This document shows positions 54,781-62,365 of a DNA stretch of 64,000 nucleotides, in pieces (position 1 is the first letter of the stretch; each line of letters starts with the position of its first letter). This DNA is from Actinocorallia herbida. GTDB taxonomy: Bacteria; Actinomycetota; Actinomycetes; Streptosporangiales; Streptosporangiaceae. Under the pieces are notes generated by a model that did not search any database, was not told where the DNA came from, and saw only the letters and a program-made list of their open reading frames with translations. A program made the translations under genes and the position numbers. The stretch is from NCBI RefSeq assembly GCF_003751225.1, contig NZ_RJKE01000001.1:2418001-2482000 (forward strand). Reading direction: 5' to 3'.

Positions 54781-56439
54781 GTGACCCCGTCCCCCGAGCG
54801 GCCCCTGCCGGAACTCACCCTTCAGAACACGGCCTTCTGGACGTCCGGGGCCGACGGAAGGCTCCGCTTCGCCTCGTGCGCGTCGTGCGCGGCGCTCATC
54901 CACCCGCCGCAGCCCGTCTGCCGGTACTGCCGGAGCGACGAGATCGGCGTCACCGAGGTCTCCGGCCGGGCGACCCTCATCGGGTTCACCGTGAACCACC
55001 GCTTCCCCGCGCCGGGCCTGCCGACCCCGTTCACCATCGCGCAGGTGGCGATCGAGGAGGACCCGCGGGTCAGGCTGACCACCAACATCGTCGGCGCGGA
55101 CCCCGCGGAGCTGGAACTCGGGATGCGGATGGAGGTGGCCTTCGAGGAGCACGGCGACGTGTGGGTGCCGCTGTTCCGTCCGGCCGCCGACCGGTCCGGC
55201 CCCGCCCCGGTGGTGCACGACGCGATCGAGCCGGACCAGATGTGGCGGCACGTCAGGCCGATGGTCCGCACCGAGAAGTTCGAGGACAAGGCCGCGCTCA
55301 CCGGCATAGGCATGTCGCAGATAGGCCGGCGGCTCATGGTCGATCCGCTGTCCCTCACCGTCGAGGCGTGCAAGCGCGCGGTGGAGGACGCCGGGCTCAC
55401 CCTCGACGACATCGACGGCCTCGCGACCTACCCGGGCGGCGGCTCCTTCGGCGGCTTCTCCGAGGGCGGCGTCACGGCGCTGGAGGCGGCGCTCGGGATC
55501 CGTCCGGTCTGGCACCAGGGCGGCGCCGAGACGTTCGGGCCCGGCGGCTCCCTCATCGCCGCGATGCTCGCCGTCGCGGGCGGGCTCGCCCGGCACGTCC
55601 TGTGCTTCCGGACGCTGTGGGAGGCCACCTCGATGGAGCTGATGCGGCGGAACCCGCCCGCGCCCCAGTCGGGCCGCGTCGACGGGTGGCTGAAGCCGTT
55701 CGGCGCGATGTCCGCCGCGCACACGCTCGCGATGAACGCCCAGCGGCACTTCCGCAGGTACGGCACGACCCGGGAGACGCTCGGGTGGATCGCCCTCAAC
55801 CAGCGCGCCAACGCGGCGCTGAACCCCACCGCCGTCTACCGCGACCCGATGACGATGGACGACTACCTGAACGCCAGGCCCATCACCACCCCGTTCGGGC
55901 TGTTCGACTGCGACGTCCCGTGCGACGGGGCCATCGCCGTCATCGTCTCGGCCGCCGACGCCGCCGGTGACCTCGCCAAGCCGCCCGTCCTGGTCGAGGC
56001 GGTCGGCACCCAGATCCTGGAACGCCCCGAATGGGACCAGAGCACCCTCACCCACGAGCCCCAGGTCCTCGGCCAGTCCGCCCATCTGTGGACCCGCACC
56101 GACCTGCGGCCCTCCGACGTGGACGTCGCCGAACTCTACGACGGGTTCACCTTCAACTGCCTGTCGTGGCTCGAAGGGCTCGGGTTCTGCGGGATCGGCG
56201 AGGCCAAGGACTTCCTCGACGGCGGCAAGAACATCGCCCGCGACGGCGTCATCCCCCTCAACACCCACGGCGGCCAGCTCTCGCACGGCCGCACCCACGG
56301 GATGGGCCTCGTCCACGAGGCGGTCAGCCAGCTCCGCGGCGAGGCGGGCGAGCGCCAGGTCACCGGCGCCCGCGTCGCCGTCGTGAGCAGCGGCGGCCTC
56401 ACCCCGAGCGGCGTCCTGCTCCTGCGGAGCGCCGGATGA
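54781..56439 (+). CDS. DUF35 zinc-ribbon/OB domain fused to a thiolase-like lipid-transfer protein; predicted acyl-CoA retro-aldolase
   Basis: 552 residues from a GTG start. Residues 1-150 are a DUF35 domain: a zinc ribbon with Cys33, Cys36, Cys47 and Cys50, then an OB fold. From about 180 the chain follows the thiolase/SCP-x fold (LTGIGMSQIGRR to the C-terminus). Both catalytic cysteines of thiolases seem replaced: the nucleophile region reads AETFGPGGSLIAA and the C-terminal one VVSSGGLTPSG. In steroid side-chain degradation, separate DUF35 (ChsH2) and Ltp2 proteins form a retro-aldolase with this fold. By analogy this fusion should cleave a 3-hydroxyacyl-CoA branched at C3 rather than thiolyse a ketoacyl-CoA. 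It overlaps the hydrolase gene (ATGA). Confidence 0.88.
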   Translation: MTPSPERPLPELTLQNTAFWTSGADGRLRFASCASCAALIHPPQPVCRYCRSDEIGVTEVSGRATLIGFTVNHRFPAPGLPTPFTIAQVAIEEDPRVRLTTNIVGADPAELELGMRMEVAFEEHGDVWVPLFRPAADRSGPAPVVHDAIEPDQMWRHVRPMVRTEKFEDKAALTGIGMSQIGRRLMVDPLSLTVEACKRAVEDAGLTLDDIDGLATYPGGGSFGGFSEGGVTALEAALGIRPVWHQGGAETFGPGGSLIAAMLAVAGGLARHVLCFRTLWEATSMELMRRNPPAPQSGRVDGWLKPFGAMSAAHTLAMNAQRHFRRYGTTRETLGWIALNQRANAALNPTAVYRDPMTMDDYLNARPITTPFGLFDCDVPCDGAIAVIVSAADAAGDLAKPPVLVEAVGTQILERPEWDQSTLTHEPQVLGQSAHLWTRTDLRPSDVDVAELYDGFTFNCLSWLEGLGFCGIGEAKDFLDGGKNIARDGVIPLNTHGGQLSHGRTHGMGLVHEAVSQLRGEAGERQVTGARVAVVSSGGLTPSGVLLLRSAG

Positions 56440-57341
56440 CGGTCGGGGCCGCGCCGGTCCCGGTGCGGGCCGACGTCGGGGGCACCCCCATGGGCGGGCT
56501 GCTGGCGACCGCGCCCGACCCCCGCGCGGTCGTCGTCGCCCTGCACGGTGCGGGGACGACCAGCGCCTACTTCGACCCGCCCGGCCTGCCGCACGCGTCC
56601 CTGCTGCGGCTCGGGCCGGCGCTCGGCTTCACCGTGCTCGCCCTCGACCGGCCCGGCTACGGCGCGTCCGCGTCGCCCGCCGCCGACGCAGCGACCGCCG
56701 CCGGAAGGGTGGACCTCGCCTTCGCCGCGATCGACCGGATCCTCACCGGGCTGCCGCGCGGGGCCGGCCTGTTCGTCGCCGCCCACTCGCGCGGCTGCGA
56801 CCTCGGCGTCCGGCTGACCATCGACGAGCGGGGCCGCGACCTGCTCGGGATCGCGCTCTCGGCCGTCGGCCGGGTCTACCACCCGCGCGCCCAGGAGATC
56901 TACACGGCACGGGAGAGCGGCGCGCGGACCGGCCTCGGCGGGCCCGGCGCGCTGCGCGAGCTGCTGTGGGGGCCCGCCCATCTGCACCCGCTCGGGCAGG
57001 ACGGCGGCGCGGCCATCGCCGCGTCGATACCCGGCTACGACTCGGGCACCGAGGCCGAGGGATGGAAGGACGCGTTCCCGTCTTGGGCGGAACGGGTGCC
57101 GGTGCCCGTGCACTACGCGCTCGGCGACGCCGAGCTGTTCTGGGAGAGCGGTCCCGCGGCCGTCGCGGAGATGGGCGGCCTGTTCAAGGCGGCGCCCCGC
57201 GTCGTCGCGGTCGGGCTGCCCGGCGCGGCGCACAACATCGGCCTCGGCCTCGCGGCCCGCGCCTATCACCTGCACGTCCTGGCGTTCGCCGAGGAGTGCG
57301 TCGTCGCGGGCGAGGCCGCGGCGCGCGCCGCGGCCCACTGA
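56436..57341 (+). CDS. Alpha/beta hydrolase
   Basis: 301 residues; ATG overlaps the previous stop. Oxyanion region ALHGAGTTSAYFDP, strand LDRPGYGAS, and nucleophile elbow AAHSRGCDLG (Ser flanked by His and Arg; the first Gly of the usual GxSxG is Ala). Probable acid in YALGDAELFWESG and His in GAAHNIGLGLAARAYH. Could be a thioesterase, esterase or lactonase acting on an intermediate of the pathway. Tight coupling to the retro-aldolase-like gene suggests they work on consecutive steps. Confidence 0.85.
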   Translation: MTVGAAPVPVRADVGGTPMGGLLATAPDPRAVVVALHGAGTTSAYFDPPGLPHASLLRLGPALGFTVLALDRPGYGASASPAADAATAAGRVDLAFAAIDRILTGLPRGAGLFVAAHSRGCDLGVRLTIDERGRDLLGIALSAVGRVYHPRAQEIYTARESGARTGLGGPGALRELLWGPAHLHPLGQDGGAAIAASIPGYDSGTEAEGWKDAFPSWAERVPVPVHYALGDAELFWESGPAAVAEMGGLFKAAPRVVAVGLPGAAHNIGLGLAARAYHLHVLAFAEECVVAGEAAARAAAH

Positions 57342-57394
57342 AGCACCGGCCGTGCCGCGTTGGGCGGCGCGGCCGAACCGAGAGGAGACAGAGG

Positions 57395-58216
57395 ATGCGC
57401 GTCGGATTCATCGGACTCGGCTCCCAGGGCGCCCCGATGGCGCGCCGCATCGCCGAGGCGGGCCACCCCACGACGCTCTGGGCGCGCCGCCCGGAGTCGC
57501 TCGAACCCTTCGCCGGCACCCCGGCCGCGACCGCGGCGTCGCCGGCGGCCCTCGCGGCGGCCAGTGACGTCGTCTGCGTCTGCGTGGTGACGGACGCCGA
57601 CGTCGAGCAGGTCATCGCGGGCGAGAACGGCGTTCTGGCCGGCCTGGCCCCCGGCGGCGTCATCGTCGTGCACAGCACCGTCCACCCCGACACCTGCGCC
57701 CGCCTCGCCGCCCTGGCGGCGAAGCAGGACGTCACTCTCGTGGACGCCCCCGTCAGCGGCGGCCCCGCGGCCGCCGAAGCGGGCCGCCTCCTGGTCATGG
57801 TCGGCGGCGACCCCGCCGTGGTGGAGCGCTGCCGTCCCGTCTTCGCCGCCTACGCCGACCCGGTGATCCACCTGGGCCCCCTGGGTTCCGGCCAGCTGAC
57901 GAAACTCCTCAACAACACCCTCTTCACCGCCAACCTGGCCGCCGCCGCGGGCACCCTGGCCCTGGCCGCCTCGCTCGGTGTGGACCCGGTCAAACTCGCC
58001 GAGGTCGCCGGACACGGCAGCGGCACCAGCTTCGCCCTCACCCGCGTCGCCGCCGCGGGCGGCACCCTCACCCCCATGTCCGCCAAAGCGGGCCCCCTCC
58101 TCCTCAAGGACGTGGCCCTCCTCGCCGACCTGCTCGCCGCCGCGGGCGTCCCCCCGAACATCGCCCTGACCGCCGCGGACGAGGCCCTCGCCCAGATGGA
58201 CAGCCCCCGCGCCTGA
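57395..58216 (+). CDS. Second 3-hydroxyisobutyrate dehydrogenase-like oxidoreductase
   Basis: 273 residues; AGAGGAG 7 bases before ATG 57395. Motifs: GFIGLGSQGAPM (Gln where most have Met), DAPVSGGP, catalytic Lys in KLLNNTLF. It resembles the protein at 50154-50960 along its whole length but is clearly diverged, so the cluster holds two paralogues. Probable role is oxidation of a beta-hydroxy acid, or reduction of a semialdehyde, released from the acyl-CoA pathway. Confidence 0.9.
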   Translation: MRVGFIGLGSQGAPMARRIAEAGHPTTLWARRPESLEPFAGTPAATAASPAALAAASDVVCVCVVTDADVEQVIAGENGVLAGLAPGGVIVVHSTVHPDTCARLAALAAKQDVTLVDAPVSGGPAAAEAGRLLVMVGGDPAVVERCRPVFAAYADPVIHLGPLGSGQLTKLLNNTLFTANLAAAAGTLALAASLGVDPVKLAEVAGHGSGTSFALTRVAAAGGTLTPMSAKAGPLLLKDVALLADLLAAAGVPPNIALTAADEALAQMDSPRA

Positions 58217-58287
58217 ACCGCCGGAGGCCGCTCCCCCCGCCTTCGGGCATGTCCGATTCCTTCAAGAGGGCGGCGGGGGCGGGCCGC

Positions 58288-58293
58288 TAGCGT
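58288..58293 (+). promoter_or_regulatory. Leaderless promoter, TAGCGT-N7-ATG
   Basis: TAGCGT ends 7 bases before ATG 58301, same box and spacing as at 34856 and 40430. Confidence 0.6.
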
Positions 58294-58300
58294 CGGGGGC

Positions 58301-58711
58301 ATGACGATCACCGGCAGGGAATCACGGCACCTCAGCATCTTCATCGAGCGGTCCGCCGCCGACGTCTACGGCTACGCGTCGGATCCGGGCAACCTGCCCG
58401 CGTGGGCGCACGGACTGGGCGGGTCCATCGAGCGGGTCGACGGCCGGTGGGTCGCGGCGTCCGCGCCGATGGGCCGGGTGGTGGTGGAGTTCGCGCCCGC
58501 GAACCCGTTCGGTGTGCTCGACCACGATGTGACGCTGCCCTCCGGTGTCACCGTGTACAACCCGGTGCGGGTGATCGCCGACGGGCCGCGGAGCGAGGTG
58601 GTGTTCACCCTTCGCCGTCAGGAGGGGATGAGCGACGCCGAGTTCGAGCGCGACACCGCCATGGTCGCCGCCGACCTGGCCAGGCTGAAGGAGGTGGTCG
58701 AGTCGGCCTGA
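58301..58711 (+). CDS. SRPBCC (START/Bet v1-like) family protein
   Basis: 136 residues. Starts with HLSIFIERSAADVYGYASDPGNLPAWAHG, the typical opening of polyketide-cyclase/START-type small ligand-binding domains, and ends in a long helix (EFERDTAMVAADLARLKEVVE). Such proteins hold hydrophobic ligands; some are enzymes. Its leaderless promoter makes it a separate unit from the upstream dehydrogenase. It converges with the enoyl-CoA hydratase gene 15 bases away. Function unknown. Confidence 0.85.
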   Translation: MTITGRESRHLSIFIERSAADVYGYASDPGNLPAWAHGLGGSIERVDGRWVAASAPMGRVVVEFAPANPFGVLDHDVTLPSGVTVYNPVRVIADGPRSEVVFTLRRQEGMSDAEFERDTAMVAADLARLKEVVESA

Positions 58712-58726
58712 CCGGTCGGCCGCGGG

Positions 58727-59446
58727 TCACTTGCGGCGGTTCGTTGCCTTTTCGACGGCCGCCCAGTGGGCGTCGGCGACCCACAGCCTGGCGAACTCGG
58801 CGGCTGATTCCTCGGCGGTGACGCCGGGGGCCGTGACGCGCTTGAGTTCGAGGCCGGGGCCGTCGGTGAGGCTGCGGGCGAGGGCGCGCCAGGCGTCGGC
58901 GAAGTCGGCGCGCGGGACGACCTGGTCGATGAGGCCGAGGGATTCGGCCTCGGGGGCGTCCAGGAGCCTGCCGGTGCCGGCGAGCAGGATCGCCCTGCCG
59001 CGGCCGAGGAGGGCGGCGAGGCGTTCCGCGCCGCCCCAGGCCGGCATGATCGCCAGTGTCGCCTGGGTGAAGCCGATCTTGACGTCGGCGGCGGCGATCC
59101 TGAGGTCGGCGGCGACCGCCACCTCGGCGCCGCCGCCGATCGCGTGCCCGTTCAGCGCGGCGATGACGGGCGCGGGGAAGGCGGCGAGCCGGTCGCAGAC
59201 GCCGCGCATGCGCAGCGCCATCGCGCGGGCCTGCTCGTCGGTCCGGACGAGCGCGAGCTCCTTGAGGTCGCCGCCGGAGACGAAGGCGCGGTCCCCGGCC
59301 CCGGTGATGACGAGCGCGCGGGCCCCCTCGGCCGCGTCGATGGCCTTGTCGAGCTCGTCCATGGTGGCCGGGGCGATGGCATTGCGCGCCTCGGGCCGGT
59401 TGATGGTGATGACCGCGAGCCCGCGGTCCAGTTCCAGCTCGACCAT
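58727..59446 (-). CDS. Enoyl-CoA hydratase/isomerase family protein
   Basis: 239 residues. I chose ATG 59446, which has GGAG 6 bases upstream, over ATG 59479, whose 11 extra residues fall in a promoter-like segment. Crotonase marks: ITINRPEARNAIAPATMDEL, VSGGDLKEL and the oxyanion segment ALNGHAIGGGAEVAVAADLRIA. AWGGAERLAALLGRGRAILLAGTGR carries the later active-site region, with no Glu at the usual second acid position visible. It may be a hydratase or an isomerase of enoyl-CoA in the same pathway. Confidence 0.9.
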   Translation of the reverse strand: MVELELDRGLAVITINRPEARNAIAPATMDELDKAIDAAEGARALVITGAGDRAFVSGGDLKELALVRTDEQARAMALRMRGVCDRLAAFPAPVIAALNGHAIGGGAEVAVAADLRIAAADVKIGFTQATLAIMPAWGGAERLAALLGRGRAILLAGTGRLLDAPEAESLGLIDQVVPRADFADAWRALARSLTDGPGLELKRVTAPGVTAEESAAEFARLWVADAHWAAVEKATNRRK

Positions 59447-59574
59447 GTGCTTCTCCAGACGCGGTAGTGCCGTTCTCATGAAACGTGAACATCGTATCCG
59501 GTCCGGCTCTCGCGATCTAGCGCGAGGGTGCGCGTCCGGGCGCGATCACCTGTGGTATTCCCAATCTCGGAATG

Positions 59575-59589
59575 AGAGAGTTTTATTCT
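59575..59589. promoter_or_regulatory. Operator GAGAGTTTTATTCTC before the acyl-CoA ligase
   Basis: Exact match to GAGARTNNNRTTCTC, 22 bases before ATG 59611 and just upstream of GAGAGGAG. Confidence 0.7.
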
Positions 59590-59610
59590 CACCCCTGAGA
59601 GGAGACTGCG

Positions 59611-61155
59611 ATGAGGACGATTCCGGCGGAGCTGGTGCGGAGATACGAGGCCGAAGGGTGGTGGACCCGGGAGACGATCGGCGACCTCCTGGCGCGCGGG
59701 CTCGCGGCGGCTCCCGAAACCGAGTTCCGGGTCCATTCTGACGCCAGGTCCTACACCGGGACGTTCGCCGACGTGGAGGACGTCGCGCGGCGGCTCGCAT
59801 CGGGGCTGCGCCGTCGAGGGGTCGGCCCCGGGGACGTCGTCGCCTTCCAGCTCCCGAACTGGATGGAGGCGGCGGCCGTCTTCTGGGCCTCGGCCTTCCT
59901 CGGCGCGGTCGTCGTGCCCGTCGTGCACTTCTACGGGCGCAAGGAACTCGGCTACATCCTCGACCACGTCAAGCCGAAGGTCTTCATCGGGCTCGACCGG
60001 TTCGGCCGCCTCGAGTTCCCGGACGACCTCGTGGCCGGCGTGCCCGTCGTCGGCGTCGTCGGCAGGGACTTCGACGACCTCCTCGACCCCGGGCGCCTCG
60101 AAGGCGTTCTCCCCGTCGACCCCGACGCCCCCGCCCTCATCGCCTTCACCTCCGGGACGACCCGGGACCCCAAGGGCGTCGTGCACAGCCACCGGACGCT
60201 CGGCCACGAGACCCGCCAGCTGTCCGGCTGGTATCCGCCGGACCGGGGTGCCCAGCTCACCGCGGCGCCCGTCGGCCACTTCATCGGCATGGTCAACGCC
60301 TTCCTCATCCCCGTACTCGACGGCTCGGCCGTCAACCTCACCGACGTCTGGGATCCCGGCAAGGCGCTCGCCCTCATGCAGTCCGACGGCCTGCGCGTAG
60401 GGGGAGGCGCCACCTACTACATCACCAGCCTGCTCGACCACCCCGACTTCACCCCCGGGCACCTCCCGTCGATGAAGTACGCGGGGCTCGGCGGCTCGTC
60501 GGTGCCCGGCGCGATCACCTCGCGCCTCGCCGCACTCGGCATCACCGTCTTCCGGTCGTACGGCAGCACCGAGCACCCGTCCATCACCGGCACCCGGTAC
60601 ACCGAGGCCGAGGACAAGCGCCTGTTCACCGACGGCGACGTGCTGCCCGGCGTCGAGATCCGGCTCGACGAGACCGGCGAGATCCTCAGTCGCGGCCCCG
60701 ACCTCTGCCTCGGCTACACCGACCCCGCGCTCACCGAGGCCGCGTTCGACGCCGAGGGCTGGTACCGCACGGGCGACATCGGCGTCCTGGACGAGGACGG
60801 CTACCTCACCATCACCGACCGCCTCGCGGACTTCATCATCCGAGGCGGCGAGAACATCAGCGCGCTTGAGGTGGAGGAACTCCTGCTCACCCTCGACGGC
60901 GTCGCCGAGGCCGCGGTGGTCGCCGTGCCCGACGCCCGGCTGGGCGAGCACGCCGCGGCGGTGCTGCGGATGCGGCAGGACGCGGAGCCGCCGAGCCTGG
61001 AGGAGATGCGCCACCACCTGGAGAAGGAGGGCCTGGCCAGGCAGAAGTGGCCCGAGGAGATCCACGGCGTCGCGGACCTCCCGCGCACCCCCAGCGGCAA
61101 GATCCAGAAGTTCGTGCTCCGCCGTGATATTGCGATGCGCGCAAAAGGAGAATAG
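59611..61155 (+). CDS. Acyl-CoA ligase (adenylate-forming)
   Basis: 514 residues. GAGAGGAG precedes the ATG. Motifs of the ANL superfamily: P-loop FTSGTTRDPKGVVHSH, aromatic/acid region YGSTEHPS, hinge GWYRTGDIG with DEDGYLTITDR, and the adenylation Lys in PRTPSGKIQKF near the C-terminus. It activates a carboxylic acid to its CoA thioester with ATP. The promoter carries an operator shared with the SDR and amidohydrolase genes. The second ligase downstream is only distantly similar, implying a different substrate or a different step. Confidence 0.93.
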   Translation: MRTIPAELVRRYEAEGWWTRETIGDLLARGLAAAPETEFRVHSDARSYTGTFADVEDVARRLASGLRRRGVGPGDVVAFQLPNWMEAAAVFWASAFLGAVVVPVVHFYGRKELGYILDHVKPKVFIGLDRFGRLEFPDDLVAGVPVVGVVGRDFDDLLDPGRLEGVLPVDPDAPALIAFTSGTTRDPKGVVHSHRTLGHETRQLSGWYPPDRGAQLTAAPVGHFIGMVNAFLIPVLDGSAVNLTDVWDPGKALALMQSDGLRVGGGATYYITSLLDHPDFTPGHLPSMKYAGLGGSSVPGAITSRLAALGITVFRSYGSTEHPSITGTRYTEAEDKRLFTDGDVLPGVEIRLDETGEILSRGPDLCLGYTDPALTEAAFDAEGWYRTGDIGVLDEDGYLTITDRLADFIIRGGENISALEVEELLLTLDGVAEAAVVAVPDARLGEHAAAVLRMRQDAEPPSLEEMRHHLEKEGLARQKWPEEIHGVADLPRTPSGKIQKFVLRRDIAMRAKGE

Positions 61156-61162
61156 CATTCTC
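61148..61162. promoter_or_regulatory. Operator GAGAATAGCATTCTC, perfect arms
   Basis: Perfect dyad GAGAAT/ATTCTC around AGC. It includes the ligase stop codon (TAG 61153-61155) and precedes the AAAGGAGGA ribosome site of the amidohydrolase, so it lies between two genes of the same direction. Confidence 0.75.
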
Positions 61163-61186
61163 ACAGATCGCAAAGGAGGATCTGCT

Positions 61187-62365
61187 ATGGCTTCGCGTGA
61201 CCTGCCGTATCCGCTGTTCGACGCGGACAACCACCTGTACGAGACGCAGGAGGCGCTCACCAAGTACCTGCCCGAGGAGTACAAGGGCGTCATCGAGTAC
61301 GTGAACGTGCGCGGTCGCACCAAGATCGCCATCCGGGGCCACATCAGCGAGTACATCCCCAACCCGACCTTCGACAAGGTCGCGCGCCCCGGCGCGATGG
61401 AGGAGTACTTCCGCGTCGGCAACCCCGAGGGCAAGGACCGCCGGGAGATCTTCGGCAAGGCCATGGACTCCATCCCGGCCTTCCGCGAGCCCGGCCCCCG
61501 CCTGGAGCTCATGGACGAGCTGGGCATCCAGCGCACCCTGATGTTCCCCACGCTCGCGAGCCTCATCGAGGAGCGGATGCGCGACGACCCGGCGCTCATC
61601 CACGTCGTCATCCACTCGCTCAACCAGTGGCTGCACGAGACCTGGTCCTTCAACTACAAGGACCGCATCTTCACCACGCCCGTCATCACCCTCCCGTACG
61701 TCGACAAGGCGATCGAGGAGCTCGAGTGGGTCGTCGAGCGCGGCGCCCGCGCCGTCCTCATCCGCCCCGCGCCGGTCCCCGGCCTCGGCGGCTCCCGCTC
61801 GTTCGGGCTCGAGGAGTTCGACCCGTTCTGGGAGAAGGTCGTCGAGCACAAGGTCCTGGTCGCGCTGCACTCCTCGGACAGTGGCTACAGCCGCTACGCC
61901 AACGACTGGGAGGGCGGCAACCGCGAGTACCTGCCCTTCAAGCCGAACGTCTTCCGGATGATCGGCGAGTGGCGTCCCATCGAGGACGCGGTGTCCGCGC
62001 TCATCTGCCACGGCGCCCTGTCCCGGTTCCCCGACCTGAACGTCGCGGTCATCGAGAACGGCGCGTCCTGGGTCGGCCCGCTCATCAAGACGCTGCGCGA
62101 CCTCTACAAGAAGATGCCGCACCAGTTCCTCGAGGACCCGGTGCAGGTGCTGCGCCGCCAGGTCCACATCAGCCCGTTCTGGGAGGAGGACATGGCCGAG
62201 CTGTCGGAGCTCATCGGCGTCGACCGGGTGCTCTTCGGTTCGGACTACCCCCACCCCGAAGGCCTCGCCGACCCCGTCACCTACGTGGACGAGCTCAAGG
62301 GCCTCAGCGAGGAGGACAAGGCCAAGATCATGGGTGGCAACATGGCCAGGCTGATCGCGGGATGA
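61187..62365 (+). CDS. Amidohydrolase family 2 (metal-dependent) protein
   Basis: 392 residues with an excellent AAAGGAGGA site. Expected metal ligands: FDADNHLYE at the N-terminus (DxDxH variant), His in ALHSSDSG, His in ICHGALSRFPDLNVAVIENG, and Asp in LFGSDYPHPEG near the C-terminus. The family includes decarboxylases and hydrolases; this subgroup (PYPLFDADNHLYE start) is often seen beside acyl-CoA genes in actinobacteria, with no assigned reaction that I know. Its stop overlaps the start of the FadD3-like ligase (ATGA), so they should act in the same pathway. Confidence 0.9.
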   Translation: MASRDLPYPLFDADNHLYETQEALTKYLPEEYKGVIEYVNVRGRTKIAIRGHISEYIPNPTFDKVARPGAMEEYFRVGNPEGKDRREIFGKAMDSIPAFREPGPRLELMDELGIQRTLMFPTLASLIEERMRDDPALIHVVIHSLNQWLHETWSFNYKDRIFTTPVITLPYVDKAIEELEWVVERGARAVLIRPAPVPGLGGSRSFGLEEFDPFWEKVVEHKVLVALHSSDSGYSRYANDWEGGNREYLPFKPNVFRMIGEWRPIEDAVSALICHGALSRFPDLNVAVIENGASWVGPLIKTLRDLYKKMPHQFLEDPVQVLRRQVHISPFWEEDMAELSELIGVDRVLFGSDYPHPEGLADPVTYVDELKGLSEEDKAKIMGGNMARLIAG

